Shown here: one piece after another, positions 21,574 to 34,916 of the stretch | Layout: every line of letters starts with the position of its first letter | Position numbering within the stretch: position 1 is the stretch's first letter | Assembly: GCA_025766275.1 (NCBI GenBank) | Contig: JAFKAC010000032.1 | Location: forward strand, 248,001-312,000 | DNA length: 64,000 bases | Direction: 5' to 3' | From: Lactarius indigo | Lineage: Eukaryota > Basidiomycota > Agaricomycetes > Russulales > Russulaceae | The notes under the pieces: generated by a model | Database searches by the model: none | What the model was told of the DNA's origin: nothing | What the model saw: only the letters and a program-made list of their open reading frames with translations | Position numbers and translations under genes: made by a program

Positions 21574-23595
21574 CTATAAATAGGATGAGTTGGAACTCAA
21601 GTACGACCTCCGGTCAGAGCATACCTAAGCCGTACGAGCAGACAGGAATCAGGACCAGTTACGCTCAAAATAATTCAAAATGAAATGGCGTATTTACCTC
21701 ATCTAGTTCCTGCGCCAACTCCTTTTCTAGATCCTTGCAGAATGTCTGTCCCTCTACATACACACGAGCGCAGGTATAACAACCTGATTGCGTGTGAAAC
21801 TTGAGGGCTACTAGGAACTCCTCGAGGATAGTTGAAGGCGAGAAAATTGCATGGGTGAAACCCTCCGAGTCTTTCACCTCGGCGCTCTTGCTCGTAAAGA
21901 AGTCGCGCAGCCAGCTGGACGACCCTCTCTGACAGCTTGCCCATATCTGGCGTCTGGAATGAACATCGAAGAATGAGTCTAAACACGAAACAACGTTGTC
22001 TCTGCAACGTTTGCGATAGCGAATCAGGTCGCACAGTGCCTGCCCTTTGAATGATTGTAAGCTTTCTCCAAGGGATTCGAATGTCATCGGGTAACCCAAG
22101 GTGAGACGAGCTGCACTCTCCGTTTCTGGAATGAGCCCCAAGCTACTCGCTAGGGCATATGTGCGGAAGGCTTCAACCCCAATTGGATTAGGAGGCCAGC
22201 GTTTAATCTCGGAACGGATATAGGATTGAATCGATACCATGTCGTATTTCTGGCAGGCGGCGAGTAAGGGGAATGCCTTTTCATAAGAGCTGGGTAGGTA
22301 GGGAGAGATGGGGTAAAGCAACGAAATGAGGCTATTGAGAAGGCCAGCGTCCTCGGACAATTGGATTACAGGAAGGCCGTCAAAAAGTTCGCCATCGGGT
22401 GGCTGGGGGAGAGAAAGCAGATCTTCGAAAAATGGTGAAGACATGGCAAGCAATGACTTGTGGACACGGAAGTTGACTTTGTCAGAGGACCGAACTATAA
22501 TATTTGCATCGGGTACGTTTAAATACAATGGCCCGAATGGAGGACTCGAGTCTTCGGAGGTTGGCTCTTCCTTCACGAGACTCAGAGTCGAATCTGCCTG
22601 TGGTGTTCATATTCGTTATCATAACGACCGAGCCTAGTCACACGAGCTCCACGTACCTTTTCTATCGTTCCATGAACAACTGCCGTCAGAGAATCCCAGA
22701 AAGCGTGTATAGCTTCACTGGATATAGACGAACATGTTGTACAATGACCCGGACGGGGATGAATCATGTGGCGTGCCCGTGCATTGTCAAATTCGACGAG
22801 ATCGAAGAGGCGAAAAGATTGGGCTAAGGACTCGACGTAATCGCCAAGCCATTGCGGCATAGGGTTGGTGGTACCAGGGGGAGGAGCCTGAGATCCGCAG
22901 TTCGCGATATTTGTGCCAAGCTTCCTAAACTCGAGAAGGCTTGTTCCAAGATCGTTTCTAACCTTCTCGTGATACTTCCAGAGCTCAAAAAGATAGACTC
23001 CTGGCATGAAACCGATCTTGTCTTCCAAATCCTCGATAGTCATCGAGAGGCGCAGGGTGCTTCGCGCGGCCAGAAGTGCCTCTTGGTGAAGTTCATACTT
23101 CTGTGCGAGGAAATATACGTAGAGTGCCGTCTTTGGGAGAATGAATGGTGGATCCTGTCGAGAGATGACAGCCCGGATATAAGTCATAAGTGAGTCCATT
23201 TGATACTTCTGGGCCACGGCTAGGAGTTCCATGGTTCTCTCGGTGGTTGAAGGAAGAATGGGAGCGACGGGGAAGATGAAAGTGAGGAGGCTGTGAAGGA
23301 TCACCCCACTTTCCGGTAGTTTAATTACAGGGAGCGGTGATTGTTCTTCGGTTTGTTCTTCGCCATTGGGGGCGTCGGGAGTATTTAAAATGCCTTTTAT
23401 CAGCTCTCGAAGTACTGGGGAACTATTGACGAGATAAAGCTGGGGCACACGAAAATCATGCGAGTCACATGAGCGAAGAATGATGTCCGAGCCAGGGTAG
23501 TCGAAGTGTAACGATTTGTCTGTGATCGATGGAGGTTTCGATGGAGGGGTTGTAGGAAGTTTTGTAAGGAGCGGTGGTGGCGGAATAATAGGCAT
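21574..23595 (-). CDS. Double-BTB protein A (three exons)
   Basis: Minus-strand gene; exons 23595-22657, 22597-21698 and 21624-21574, giving 629 aa. Unit 1 (about 1-313) has a BTB/POZ domain beginning at HFDYPGSDIILRSCDSHDFR, helices including HQEALLAARSTLRLSMT, and a cysteine pair in HCTTCSSISSEAIHAFW. Unit 2 (about 314-613) repeats this order: VRSSDKVNFRVHKSLLAMSS, AARLTLGYPMTFESLGE and SGCYTCARVYVEGQTFC. Exon 3 adds VCSDRRSYLSSNSSYL, matched in genes B and C; without that splice the protein would end 10 codons after the donor. The frame is fully intact. It lies in inverted orientation to its closest relative, gene B. BTB domains dimerise and often serve as ubiquitin-ligase or chromatin adaptors; the role here is unknown. 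Confidence 0.88.
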
Positions 23596-23631
23596 GGTGC
23601 TTGAATTGTGCAGTATGTCAACCCATCGTAG

Positions 23632-23641
23632 CTTTTAAAAG
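23632..23641 (-). promoter_or_regulatory. Core promoter box of BTB gene A
   Basis: Palindromic CTTTTAAAAG followed by CTACG, 37-46 bases before the ATG. Genes B, E, F, G and H have the same or a near-identical TTTAAAAGCTAC-type box at a similar distance, so it probably serves as the TATA element of this family. Confidence 0.5.
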
Positions 23642-24079
23642 AGCCGGTACAGTGCCACAGCAGGCGTAGAGTGAGGTGGCCGTGTTTTGGGGCATGTTCG
23701 AGCAGCTCCTGCAAAGCAGGTGCACAATGTCACGGTTTCACAGAGAAACTATTCAAATTACCTCGTATCGATGGAACTTTAATTGGAGCAGGGCGTTATT
23801 GAATAGTTAATGTGACGTACGCTCAAAGCCCTAAGTTTGTGTCAACATCACCTAACATAGCAAACCGCAAGTAGTCAGGTGAACCATTGCGCAGGTATCT
23901 TCATATCGCAGCAGTTTTAGATAAGATATTAATCAACCGCTCGTCATAGCGTATCCAGTTTTGTTTACAGCCAGCTGCGGACAGGGTGCAGATGAAGTTG
24001 CAGGAAGGTGAGTGTGGGAAAAGACGCGTGAGGCGTAAATCATAACTGACAGCGGGTCACCTCGAGGCCGCCGCCAAGT

Positions 24080-24300
24080 TCAACTTGAAGTTCTCTGAGA
24101 GAACTCGTCCCAAGCCAATCGTCGTCTTTGCGCTTGAGTCAACATATGAAGGTCCATACTGCATGTTTTACGCTGATTGAGATCGTCCTCCAAAAAGGTT
24201 CCCATACTGATGTCCTCACCTTCCAATAGGATGAAAGCATCAGGCTCAGCGCTAGCTGGGCGCTCAAAGCCAACAACCGAATCCTTCCCACTGGTTTCTG
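24080..24300 (-). pseudogene. Relic of an unknown gene upstream of BTB A
   Basis: Minus-strand open stretch ending at 24080. It reads VVGFERPASAEPDAFILLEG then EDISMGTFLEDDLNQRK, and finishes RRRLAWDEFSQRTSS. A shorter, rearranged counterpart (GFEPLAGPDASILENADIS) lies upstream of BTB gene B near 44450. Further similarity continues to about 24450. No start or family recognised; it may be the last exon of a neighbour that was duplicated together with the BTB gene and then lost. Confidence 0.4.
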
Positions 24301-24812
24301 ATTCTCACCTTCTTCGCGCAATTTCGTGGCGCAAATTGCACCCATGGGGATGAGACCAAGAACGCGCGATGTGCGTTGGCTTGCGGTCCCATGACGCGAT
24401 CGGTGGTCATTGGGCCAATGATGGCACAAAGAATCTTCAGGCCACATGCTGATCTTTTAGTCAGGGAATGAAAAGGCGCGTTCTTCAAAAAAACATTCGG
24501 ATCGCTTGCAAGATCGCTTGCTAAGACTCAGGGAGACGCACAGACAATCATCTCAGGCACAACACCAAGACAACACCGAGACACGAGATAGTTGCGCTTG
24601 CCTCTGATTCGAGGCTGCAAATCGTCCCCCAGACGAAAACGGGTACATGAAGTCATAATGGTAGCAAGTGACCCCTCTCTTGGTTATTGACGTTTAATTA
24701 CTGGTTATGAACGGCCTGAGCCTGTTGTCCACATCGTCACGGTGTGACACGGATAGTAGGTGTAATAGGGGCAAGAACCATTGTCTCCCCGTTCCAGTTT
24801 ACTTTCGCCACC
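24301..24812. other. Intergenic between BTB A flank and P450 copy 3
   Basis: Up to about 24450 it is homologous, in inverted order, to 44270-44440. The last 40 bases before 24813 resemble the leaders of the other P450 genes. No gene seen. Confidence 0.4.
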
Positions 24813-26721
24813 ATGGTCAGTACTCAGCTCCCTGAAGTCATTGCTTTTGCTTGGATACTTGGCGATACCAGCGACCGAACATCCCACCTCTTGGCCGCAT
24901 TTCTCCTCCTTGCGGGTATTTGGCTCATCGCAAGACTCGCTCAGAGTTACATCCGTAACCTCCCACCGGGTCCGAGAGGGCTGCCTCTCATTGGCGATGT
25001 TATACATATCACAGATCAAGAATGGCTAGCTTCACCGAAACGCAGGGATGACTATGGTGACACATCTTACCTTCAGTGCTTCAAAGCCCGCTCATGAACC
25101 GGACAGGGGAAGTCATGTATATAAGCGCGCTCGGGAAGGGCATGCTAATCATCAACAGCCAACGCGTCGCCGTCGATTTACTTGAGAAGCGATCTACCAT
25201 ATATTCCGATCGACCCCGCTACATCTCTCTGGGTGATTTTATGACAAAGAATCTGTCGTTTGGTATCCTGCCATATGGCGACCTGTATGCAATCTACACC
25301 GTCTTGTATCGACGCTGACCCTATGTAGGTTGCGTCAGTTCCGTCGTGTCACTGCAGAAGGCTTCTCAAAATCAGCCGTACAACACTTCCACCCCATCCA
25401 GAATCGCGAAGCGATCATGTTAGCACTTGCACTGATGAAGAGCCCATCCACTCTGGATAAGCATTTTCATCGACACGCGTGGTCTATTATGTTATCCGTC
25501 AATTATCACCTTCCGCCAGTTGAATCAGAGGATGACCCATGTCTCGTTGAAATCGAAGACCACATGCGGAGGTTTTTGCGCGAGATACAACCCGGGACAC
25601 GTCTAGTCGAGTATTTCCCTTGGTTGAGATATGTCCCAAGTAGGTGGGTACATTATTGGACTGGTCGGAGGTCTCTTCTCATCTCGCCATACAGGTTCGC
25701 CAAATGGAAACGCGACGCACAATACTGGTTTGTCCAAGATTCACTGACGTTTCGGGGTCTGCTCGGAAAAGTTAATGATGACCTGGTACGCCCTGGCTAT
25801 ATTGGTTCAAAGATGAAATAAGTCATCCAACTGCAGGCGAACGGAATCGATCGACCAAGTTTCGGTGCCACGATATTAAAGACCAAGAGCAAGCACGGCC
25901 TTTCGGAACTCGAGCAGGCCTGGCTCGTCGGGGACATGCTGTACGTCCCCTAAAATTAACTTCGAGGAGGCTTCGAGGATCTGAAGGCGTCATCCGATTG
26001 TAGCGCCGCGGGTGGGGAAACAACGTCTACTACACTGGTATGGTGGACTCTCGCTATGCTCGTCTATCCTGATGTCCAAGCCCGCGCCCATTCCGAGCTC
26101 GACGAAGTTGTAGGCCGTGGTCGTCCACCGACATTCGCAGACATCCCATTTCTCCCCTATATACGTGCCATGGTCAAAGAGACACTGCGCTGGTCCTCAT
26201 TAGTTCCCTTTGGCGTGCCCCATGCGTCGACCATGAGCGACTGGTATGAAGGCATGTTCATCCCCAAGGGCACGATCTGCCTCCAGAACATGCGCGTGCT
26301 CAACTTCGACCCGGAGGTGTTTGGCCATGACACGGCAGAGTTTGACCCGACTAGGTACCTGAATGAGAAGGGCCAGGTCAAGACGCAGATGGGGGGCCGA
26401 GAGGAGGGGCACATGTCATTTGGATTTGGGCGGCGTATGTGTCCTGGGAGGTACGTTGCTGAAGGGACTCTCGCGATTGACTTTGCGACACTGCTTTGGG
26501 GGATGCGATTCGAGCGTCCTGAAGGATCGCAGGGTGAGTTGGACGTGCGTACTCGTGTCCAATCTGGCCTAACGGCGTACGTGTTTTTGCATGTTTTTCA
26601 TGACTCGGAGTCCGTGCTAATTTGACAGCACAGTCGTCCTGTTCCGTTCGAATGCAAAGTGGTAACTCGGTTTACGGAGACTGAGGCCTTGCTGAAAGAA
26701 GGACTGATTATGTACAAATAA
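24813..26721 (+). CDS. Cytochrome P450 monooxygenase, copy 3 (seven exons)
   Basis: Intact paralogue of the genes at 3459 and 8005 with all six introns at the same places. Exons read as 24813-25056, 25107-25284, 25329-25643, 25695-25785, 25837-25940, 26004-26580 and 26629-26721, giving 533 aa. It carries the N-terminal membrane helix, NLPPGPRGLPLIGD hinge, I-helix AGGETT, K-helix ETLR and heme loop FGFGRRMCPG. The last intron contains the in-frame stop that the splice removes, as in copy 1. One residue longer at the N-terminus than copy 1 (MVSTQLPEV). It is separated from copies 1-2 by the LINE and BTB gene A and is followed directly by a dead copy. Probably an ER-membrane enzyme of secondary or xenobiotic metabolism; substrate unknown. 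Confidence 0.93.
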
Positions 26722-27316
26722 GGAGGTCTCCTGCGGAGTTGTATTATTTGGACGTGCCGTGGTTTTATTCTTCGAAGGAGGGTCCATGGCGAGGACTTGC
26801 CACTGAGCCTGTACACCCATTTCTTGATCATCCGATAACATTACGTAGTGCTTGAAGTTGTGTCTCGTGTTTGGCCCCGCGTACGTCTCATGTTCAGTAG
26901 GTCTTCGGGTCTACTGTATACGTACAGCATACTTGTTCTGTAAATCACCTGACCGTCACTGGCACCATCGGAATTCTGATTCTGATCACGCGTTTCCCGA
27001 TTAGGTCATACGCATGACCTTGTTGCCCGGGTTTTTCCGAGTTCTCTGCCTAACTAGGTGTCCGGGACCAGTGACTAGTATGCAGTTGCAAGGGTGTCTT
27101 AACCGTTAACAGCACTTAAAATGCTATGATATCTGAATATCATTCTAGATGCAAGTGGCACCTCTCTGGGTCATTGATGATTATTGGTGTTCAGGGACTT
27201 CGATCACTGGTTATAGACGACTTGTCTGCAAATGGTCTGCATGTTGTCCGCATCACGCACCACAGATGATATGTGCAAGAACCGTTGTCTCTCCGTCCCG
27301 GTTCACTTTCACTTCC
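26722..27316. other. Spacer between P450 copy 3 and the pseudogene
   Basis: No gene seen. The part close to 27316 resembles the leader of copy 3 (AAGAACCNTTGTCTC-type stretch). Confidence 0.4.
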
Positions 27317-29218
27317 ATGGTTACTTGGATACTTGGCCATAGCAAAGACCCAACGACCCATCTCCAAGCCGCATTTCTCCTCCTTGCTAGTATTTGGCTC
27401 ATCGCAAGACTTGCTCAGAGTTACATCCGTAACCTTCCACCGGGTCCGAGAGGGCTGCCCCTCATTGGCGATGTTTTACACATCACAGATCACGAATGGC
27501 TGGCTTCACCCCAACGCAGGGATGATTATGGTGATACTCAACGTGTTTTCAACGCCTAGACGTGCTCATGACTTGGAATCGTTCAGGAGAAGTGATGTAT
27601 ATAAGCGCGCCTGGTAAAAAAAAGCATGTTAATCATCAACAGCCAATGAGTCGCTGTCGATTTGCCTGAGAAGTGATCTACCATATATTCCGTTCGACCG
27701 CACTACATCTCTGCGGGCGATTTTATGACAAAGAACATGTCTTTTAGCGTCTTACCATATGGCGACCTGTATGCGATCTACATTTTGTCTTATATACCCA
27801 CGCTGACCCTCTATAGACTGCGTCAGTTTCGTCGTGTCACCGCAGAAGGCTTCGCAAAATCAGCCGTACAGCACTTCCACTCCATCCAAAATCGCGAGGC
27901 GATCATGATGTTGGCGCTCGCACTCATGAAGAGTCCTTCGAATTTGGAGAAGCATTTTCATCGACACGCGTGGTCTATTATGTTATCCGTCAATTATCAC
28001 CTTCCGCCAGTTGAATCAGAGGATGACCCATATGTCGTTGGAGTTGAAAACCAAGTGCGGCGGTTTTTGCGCGAGGTGCAACCCGGGACACGCTTGGTCG
28101 AGTATTTCCCTTGATCGAGATATGTCCCAAGTAGGTGAGTGCATTATGCGTTGGTCGTCGGTCTCCTCTCAACTTGCCATACACAAGGTTCGCCAAGTGG
28201 AAACGCGACGCACAGTACTGGTTTATCCAGGATTCACTCAGGTTTCAAGGTCTCCTCGGAAAAGTTGCCGACGACTTGGTACGTCCTGGTTGTATTGCCA
28301 GTGATCGACAGACGAGACGGATCACGTATTCTAACTGCAGGAAAACGGAATTGATCGACCGAGTTTCGGTGCTACAGTAATCGAGACTCAGAGCAAACAC
28401 GGCCTTTCGGAACTCGAGCAGGCCTGGCTTGTCGGTGTCATGCTGTATGTCCCTTGACACACACTCTAAGACAGTCCCAGAAAATCTGAAAGCACGTAGC
28501 TCCGCAGGCGGGGAGACAGTCTCTGCTTCACTGCAGTGGTGGATTCTTGCCATGCTCGTGTACCCTAATGTACAAGCTCGTGCCCACGCAGAGCTTGACG
28601 AAGTTGTAGGCCGCGCTCGTCCACCAACATTCGCAGACGTCCCATTTCTCCCCTATATCCGTGCAATTGTCAAAGAGACACTGCGCTGGTCACCAGTAGC
28701 TCCCTTTGGCGTACCGCACGCCTCTATGACGGACGGCTGGTACGAAGGCATGTTCATCCCCAAGGACATGATCTGCCTCCAGAACATGCGCGTGCTCAAC
28801 TTCGACCCGGACGTGTTTGGCATTAACGTGGCAGATTTCGACCCGAGTAAGTAGGTATCTGGACGAGAAGGGCCAGGTTATGACGGTGATGGGGGGGCCG
28901 AGAGGAGGGGCACATGTCATTTGGGTCTGGACGGCGTGCGTGTCCTGGGAGGTACATCGCGGAAGGGACTCTCGCGATTGACTTTGCGACGCTGCTTTGG
29001 GTGATGCGATTCGTGCGCCCTGAAGGATCGCAGGGTGAGTTGGACGTGCGTACTCTTGTCCGATCTGGCCCCACGTCGTGCGTGTTTTTTTACCGCCTCT
29101 CAACGAGTCCATACTAATTAGACATCACAGTCGCCCTGTTCCGTTCGAATGTAAGGCGGTCCCTCGGTTTACGGAGGCTCCAGGGTTTCTGAGCGAAGGA
29201 CTGAGTATGTACGAATAA
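27317..29218 (+). pseudogene. Cytochrome P450 pseudogene, copy 4
   Basis: Collinear with copy 3 but broken several times. Exon 1 (27317-27530) is open and about 10 codons shorter at the front. In exon 2 the GKGML region has a one-base gain in a run of A (about 27617), then two stops where copy 3 has Arg (TGA near 27649 and 27677). In exon 3 Trp of YFPWLRY is a stop (near 28114). In exon 6 there is an insertion with a stop after DPSK (about 28850) and further frame changes before the heme loop, where SFGSGRRACPG-like sequence remains. ETLR and the AGGETV I-helix survive. Most stops could arise by C-to-T or G-to-A change. Confidence 0.92.
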
Positions 29219-30269
29219 AGGGGTCTCGTGCGATGTTGTAAAATCTTGAATTTCTTGACCACCAACGACGTCCCCCTTCAGTACCTCTGTTTACCCCTAT
29301 GCCCAATTTTCTCATTCTGTACGACCAGGGAGACTGTTTTTTGACCAGACAACATGCTCGCTCAAAGATTTGAATTGTCCGGGTTCATTACTTGTGTTTT
29401 CCCATCCTAGATCGAATACCAGATCACAGATTGTGACCTATGGCCACATGATCGAGGGCGACCACAACTCATGCTCCGGTACTAACCACTAGTATTCGTG
29501 TAAGTTGTTATACAACGATGCGTTTGGCTCTTTTTGGCACCAGACTTCTTTTTTTTTTTTAAAAAAAAACTCCGGTTCTACAGCATCCAATCAGCTGTAC
29601 ATGCCTCACAGATTTTACCACCAATAGTAGTATTTGTGTCCCGTGCCAGCCTCATGCCCTATAGGTCTTCGGATCTACCGCCGACTTTCTTCGTCATTCC
29701 ATGAGTCATGATCCACATGATTGCACGATGAATCCGGCGCGCTTTTTTCTCGAGAACAAAATTTTTCTGAGGCCAGGAAGTTTTTCGGGAAAACGTTGTG
29801 TCGGTCGGCATGGAGCGCCGCGGCGTCAGGATCTCCCGCCACTGCAGGGCCTTCGGTCAGTAGAATCAGCTTGCCGAGTCACGAGACCAAAATGTTATCA
29901 TCGCCTTCGAAGCGTACAAGTCTTGGTACAAGTCTTGAAGATTCCTCTCATGGAGACACTGAGATCTAATCACGCTGGCAGTATTCTCTGTGTCAACCCA
30001 CCAGATATCCACATCCTGCAACATCTATTAAAACACCGAGAACTGGTACAATTAAGCCCATTACGGATACACTACAGTACCAAAAAAAAAAAAAAGGAGC
30101 CCCATTATTGACGCAGCGCGCTGCGTCCTCATCGGACTATTATCGGAACGCCTTTCCGATAGTTGGGCAGGTATCTCACAGCCCAGTATACTAATTTCTC
30201 AAGACCACCAAATCCACAATCGACCGGACGACACAACTCTGACAACGAAAAAGGGGCACTGCACGACGT
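29219..30269. other. Intergenic, no gene seen
   Basis: Contains an A/T foldback near 29551-29570, a short A-run near 30082 and two foldbacks between 30110 and 30165. A 136-codon frame at 29701-30111 shows no recognisable domain. Confidence 0.4.
30110..30127. repeat. 18-bp perfect palindrome
   Basis: GACGCAGCGCGCTGCGTC, followed within 30 bases by a second foldback (TATCGGAA...TTTCCGATA). It lies about 150 bp beyond the stop codon of the minus-strand penta-EF-hand gene and could fold in its 3' transcript. Confidence 0.6.
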
Positions 30270-31498
30270 CTAGGGTAGCGAGAAATAGACGGTGAGGAAT
30301 TGCTCATAGTTGAGCTGGACCCAGCCGTCCTTGTCCCCATCGAGTCGCGTAAAGGACTCCGTGAATTGCTTGACGAACACGCACGCACGCATGAAGCGGT
30401 CGAAAGTGATTGATGGCCGACCTTGTACCTCAGAACCCGTAGGCGAGGAAGCTACCGAAAAAAAAAAATGAAGTCAGTCGTACAAACGAATCACACATGA
30501 AACAGATGGGTTTCGTACCATATTTGGCCACGAGAAGCGCGAGTAAGTGGTGGGGGAGCTTGAAGCCGAACTGGCTGAGGGCACTCTGGAGCTCCGAGCC
30601 GTCGATGGTCCCAGAGCCGTCCCGGTCGAAACGTCGAAATACATGTTGCCAGTCCTGTTGTGATTTGGATGTATTTCGTGTTTGACTCGACTTATACATA
30701 CCTCGATGTATCGCCAAAGGCCGGAGAACTGTCGGAGCGAACACGTGAGAGACTGCGGACGACACACGGGTAAGCTCGCTCACCTCATTGAAATCAATGT
30801 CGCCGGTCCGATTTGTGTCCTGTGATGTATGATGTTAGTAAGTGGAGCAAGCGCCACCTCGGTGTACGATCACCACAAACTCACAAAGAGGGTCATGAGG
30901 AGCTTGACAGTGTCGAGGTCAAAAGCTACAAGTCACAAAAGAAAAACGCTGAGTAATCGCCAAGCAAAGATGGTGTGGGAGAAAAAAAACGTACGGGTCC
31001 AGTCACCATTAATCAGTGCCCTCTCTGTCAACCATCCATTTAGCTCGCTGTGATGATCAGGGGCACCAGAGGTACAACTCACGCAGTTCGGGTGCAGAAA
31101 TGCTCCCAGACCGATCCACGTCGACAGAGACGAACCACGACCATAATCTAAGCGTTCGAGAGTGAGCCCCCCGCAAGTTCGAAGATGCTTTCAGGATTTT
31201 TGACTTACTTCGGGTTGGCGCCGGGCGGCGGGACTGACTCGCGCATGACGGCAAAGCCACCTACTCCGCTCGCGACTGGGTACCGACCACTCGCGCGTGT
31301 ATATTTTGTGCCGGGAGGTGGGGGTGGGGGCACAGGAGCATTGGCGTACTGCGTGCTGTATTGTGTCGTCCCATATTGTTGACTGTGTTGTGAGCCATGA
31401 CGCTGTAATCGGGGGCGCACCGACGCATGTGCATGTGAGTAGGACGACGACTGAGGTAGTTGGTGGATTAGGCCTACACGAAAGAAAGACATTTTCAT
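30270..31498 (-). CDS. Penta-EF-hand protein, long N-terminus (eight exons)
   Basis: Calcium-binding protein of the ALG-2/peflin (PEF) family, which binds targets on membranes and vesicles in a calcium-dependent way. Exons: 31498-31209, 31147-31083, 31024-30995, 30925-30885, 30819-30784, 30728-30702, 30654-30519 and 30451-30270, giving 268 aa. The first about 95 residues are Ser/Gln/Pro-rich with a run of seven Pro. EF-hand loops seen: DVDRSGSISAPEL (EF1), DTNRTGDIDFNEF (EF2), DRDGSGTIDGSEL (EF3) and DGDKDGWVQLNYEQF (EF5); the EF4 region is divergent (RPSITFDRFMR). Family landmarks ALINGDWTPFDLDTV and SGLWRYIEDWQ are present. A later Met at 31492 is an alternative start. The gene at 32266 is its paralogue in the same direction. 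Confidence 0.9.
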
Positions 31499-32265
31499 AA
31501 GACGGAGGCTGAGGTACTACTAGACTGGAGTGGTTGGAGGAGAAGTGTTGGTTGGGTTGGTGTCGTTTGATTTCCCTTACGACCCTGAAGGACGTGGGGC
31601 AATATAAAGGCGGGCGAAGCGCACAGCCAATTCTATTTCAGGGTCTGATGATTCAGGGGAGGGGAGATGTCGAAGGAAAAGTGGTGCGGCAGTGGAATGG
31701 AGATACCCCATACAGCCAGCGGTGCGCCGGTGCTGTACGGACGGAAGATCCTCCTATGGTTGGTTAGTGGGGCACTCTCGACGTATTTGGGCACTTCGCA
31801 CAGCATGCATGCGTCACCCATTTTGGAGCGACATAGAACCCCTGGAGTGGCCCGTTGTCAACTTCGCGACACACAGCCCTGGCCACAGCCAGATTATTCC
31901 AGGCAGGGCTGCGCGGTGCAAATGCGGTGAAGACGGGTCGAACGACGGAATGCCAAAATTAGGCACGCTTCCTGACAACGGCTGGAAATAGAGCGGCCCT
32001 GCGTCCTCGTTACAAATGTGGAAAGCTCGGTTAATCCATTTGTCATCAGGATTATGTAATTCAGACCATCAATAATAGACGACGACGACGACGACGACGA
32101 GAGGCAAGGAAACAACAAACACAATTCACAATACGGGGATCCAGATCTTCGAAATACTAGGCTGCTCAACGTACTGTACAAGTAGCTTTCTTTCTCATTC
32201 TCCTACAAAAAAAAGTTCCAAACCAATTTCTAGCTAATCAAGCTCTCCTTCGGCCCATCACCCGT
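31499..32265. other. Spacer between the two PEF genes
   Basis: Promoter region of the long PEF gene and 3' end of the short one. It includes a (GAC)n tract at about 32078-32100. No gene seen. Confidence 0.5.
32078..32100 (+). repeat. (GAC)n microsatellite
   Basis: Seven to eight GAC units in non-coding sequence downstream of the short PEF gene. Confidence 0.85.
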
Positions 32266-33318
<1,053 letters not shown>

Positions 33319-33349
33319 GTTTCCGTATATTCAGGGGCTGAGGGTGAGT

Positions 33350-33364
33350 TGTGTGTGTGTGTGT
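33350..33364 (+). repeat. (GT)n microsatellite
   Basis: About seven GT units about 30 bases upstream of the ATG of the short PEF gene. Confidence 0.8.
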
Positions 33365-34853
33365 TCGTGTGTGAGTAAACGAAGTCGAAATCGAATAGAT
33401 GAGATAGAAGGTCGCACGGTTGTTTATATATGTGAGAGATTTGAGACACAGCCACAGGCAAATTCAATTGTTCTGGCGCTTTTTTAGCACCGTGGAAGTG
33501 AGGCGATATTGCACAGCGTCTCGCTGTGAACTGAAGAATGGAGAGGAGAGGAGCAGAGAGGAGTTTCAAGCCAGGCAGTGCTATCGATTCCACCACGGCC
33601 ATTGCCGCTCTTCCCCCTAATGCAATCTGGGTAATCACGGGTCCGCGCACAGCCCCGACGCATGGCCCTTCCGAGTTGGCGAGGCATCTCCAGAGTATTT
33701 CTGGCCAGCTTTCACCGCTTATCGGCAACGAGTGGGCTCACACCCGAGCCCATCGAAAAATACCACAAACACAGCACGATCATGAGGGACCCTTGCATTG
33801 CCACCGAGGCGGGGATTTCGGAGACCTGGCTGAAGCCCGAAGCTTCGAGGCTCTGCAGCAAGGGCCCGCGTATATTTTGCTATGCTAACTTATTACTCGG
33901 CAGACAAGTCGGCAGAAATGCTGGCACGGTGACTCGCTCTGGAAATCGATGCCGTGAAATCAATGCTGTACTACTGGGGGAAAGGGCACGCCACCATCTT
34001 CTTTCCACACTGGAAGCATAGTAACGATTCGCATGATTGTATTGCACTATATCGAGGTCATGGCGTACCCAAGCCCAGGGCAAACACCCCATATCTCAGA
34101 CGAAACGCAATACATCAAGCAGCACATCGTACTCCGTCAAGTGACGTGACGATGACGCGACGATGCTTAGTCTACAGGTACAGGTATATGCAGCAATAGT
34201 TGCATAGCGCCTCTTTTGTTCCCTACGATATGGCCATCGGCCATCCCCAAGGCCATCCCCTCGAATCAGATAATCAGACTGAATACTATTACGGGACGGG
34301 CGTCCTCCTCTCCAAGAACGGAGGAACGGCGCTGATGGGACTGGGCTCATGATTCACACGTCTGCCGCCCTTAGCCTAATTGAGTCGAGTATAATCTGTA
34401 GTATAATCGTGACGTATGACGGTATGATGCATGATGTCCTACTGTACAGTATATGACACATCTCCATCTGACAACACCTTGATGTAAGGTGGGCAGGGCG
34501 AAGCTTGCACGAGACAGCTGGTCAGGTGACAACTTGAATAGTGCACAGTTCAGTCGGCGAGTGAGAGTGCAAGAAGCCGAAGGGGAGATGACGAGCGCAA
34601 CAATGAACAAAAGCGGGCACCGAATCGGGCGCATGAGGATAGGAAAGGAACTTGATAACTGATTCGAATATCGTTTAAACTCTACATTTTCTAAACAGCT
34701 ATATAAGAGTATGTCGGGCGGGCGACGACGCTGCTTAGGCCCTCTGTTCTCTAGGACGGAGACCAATGCCAGTATGGGGAATGAATTGACTTGCCTGCCA
34801 TCACATGCTTTGCAGGTTGGATAGACCTGGTGTGTAGTCATATGAGAATCCAT

Positions 34854-34916
34854 CTGTCGTGCAGAAATCAACGGTAATGTGGGGCGGCCACATAACCGTG
34901 GATTTCTGTACGACAG
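34854..34916. repeat. 29-bp inverted repeat with 5-base loop
   Basis: Arms 34854-34882 and 34888-34916 pair at 26 of 29 positions around the loop GGCGG. The left arm begins CTGTCGTGCAGAAATC and the right arm ends GATTTCTGTACGACAG. No ORF uses it. It may be a small foldback element, a recombination product or a hairpin RNA precursor. Confidence 0.75.

Noticed and set aside
30474..31498. Standalone frames in the PEF region, including one carrying the Pro-rich N-terminus only
   Set aside because: They are single exons or shadows of the eight-exon gene.
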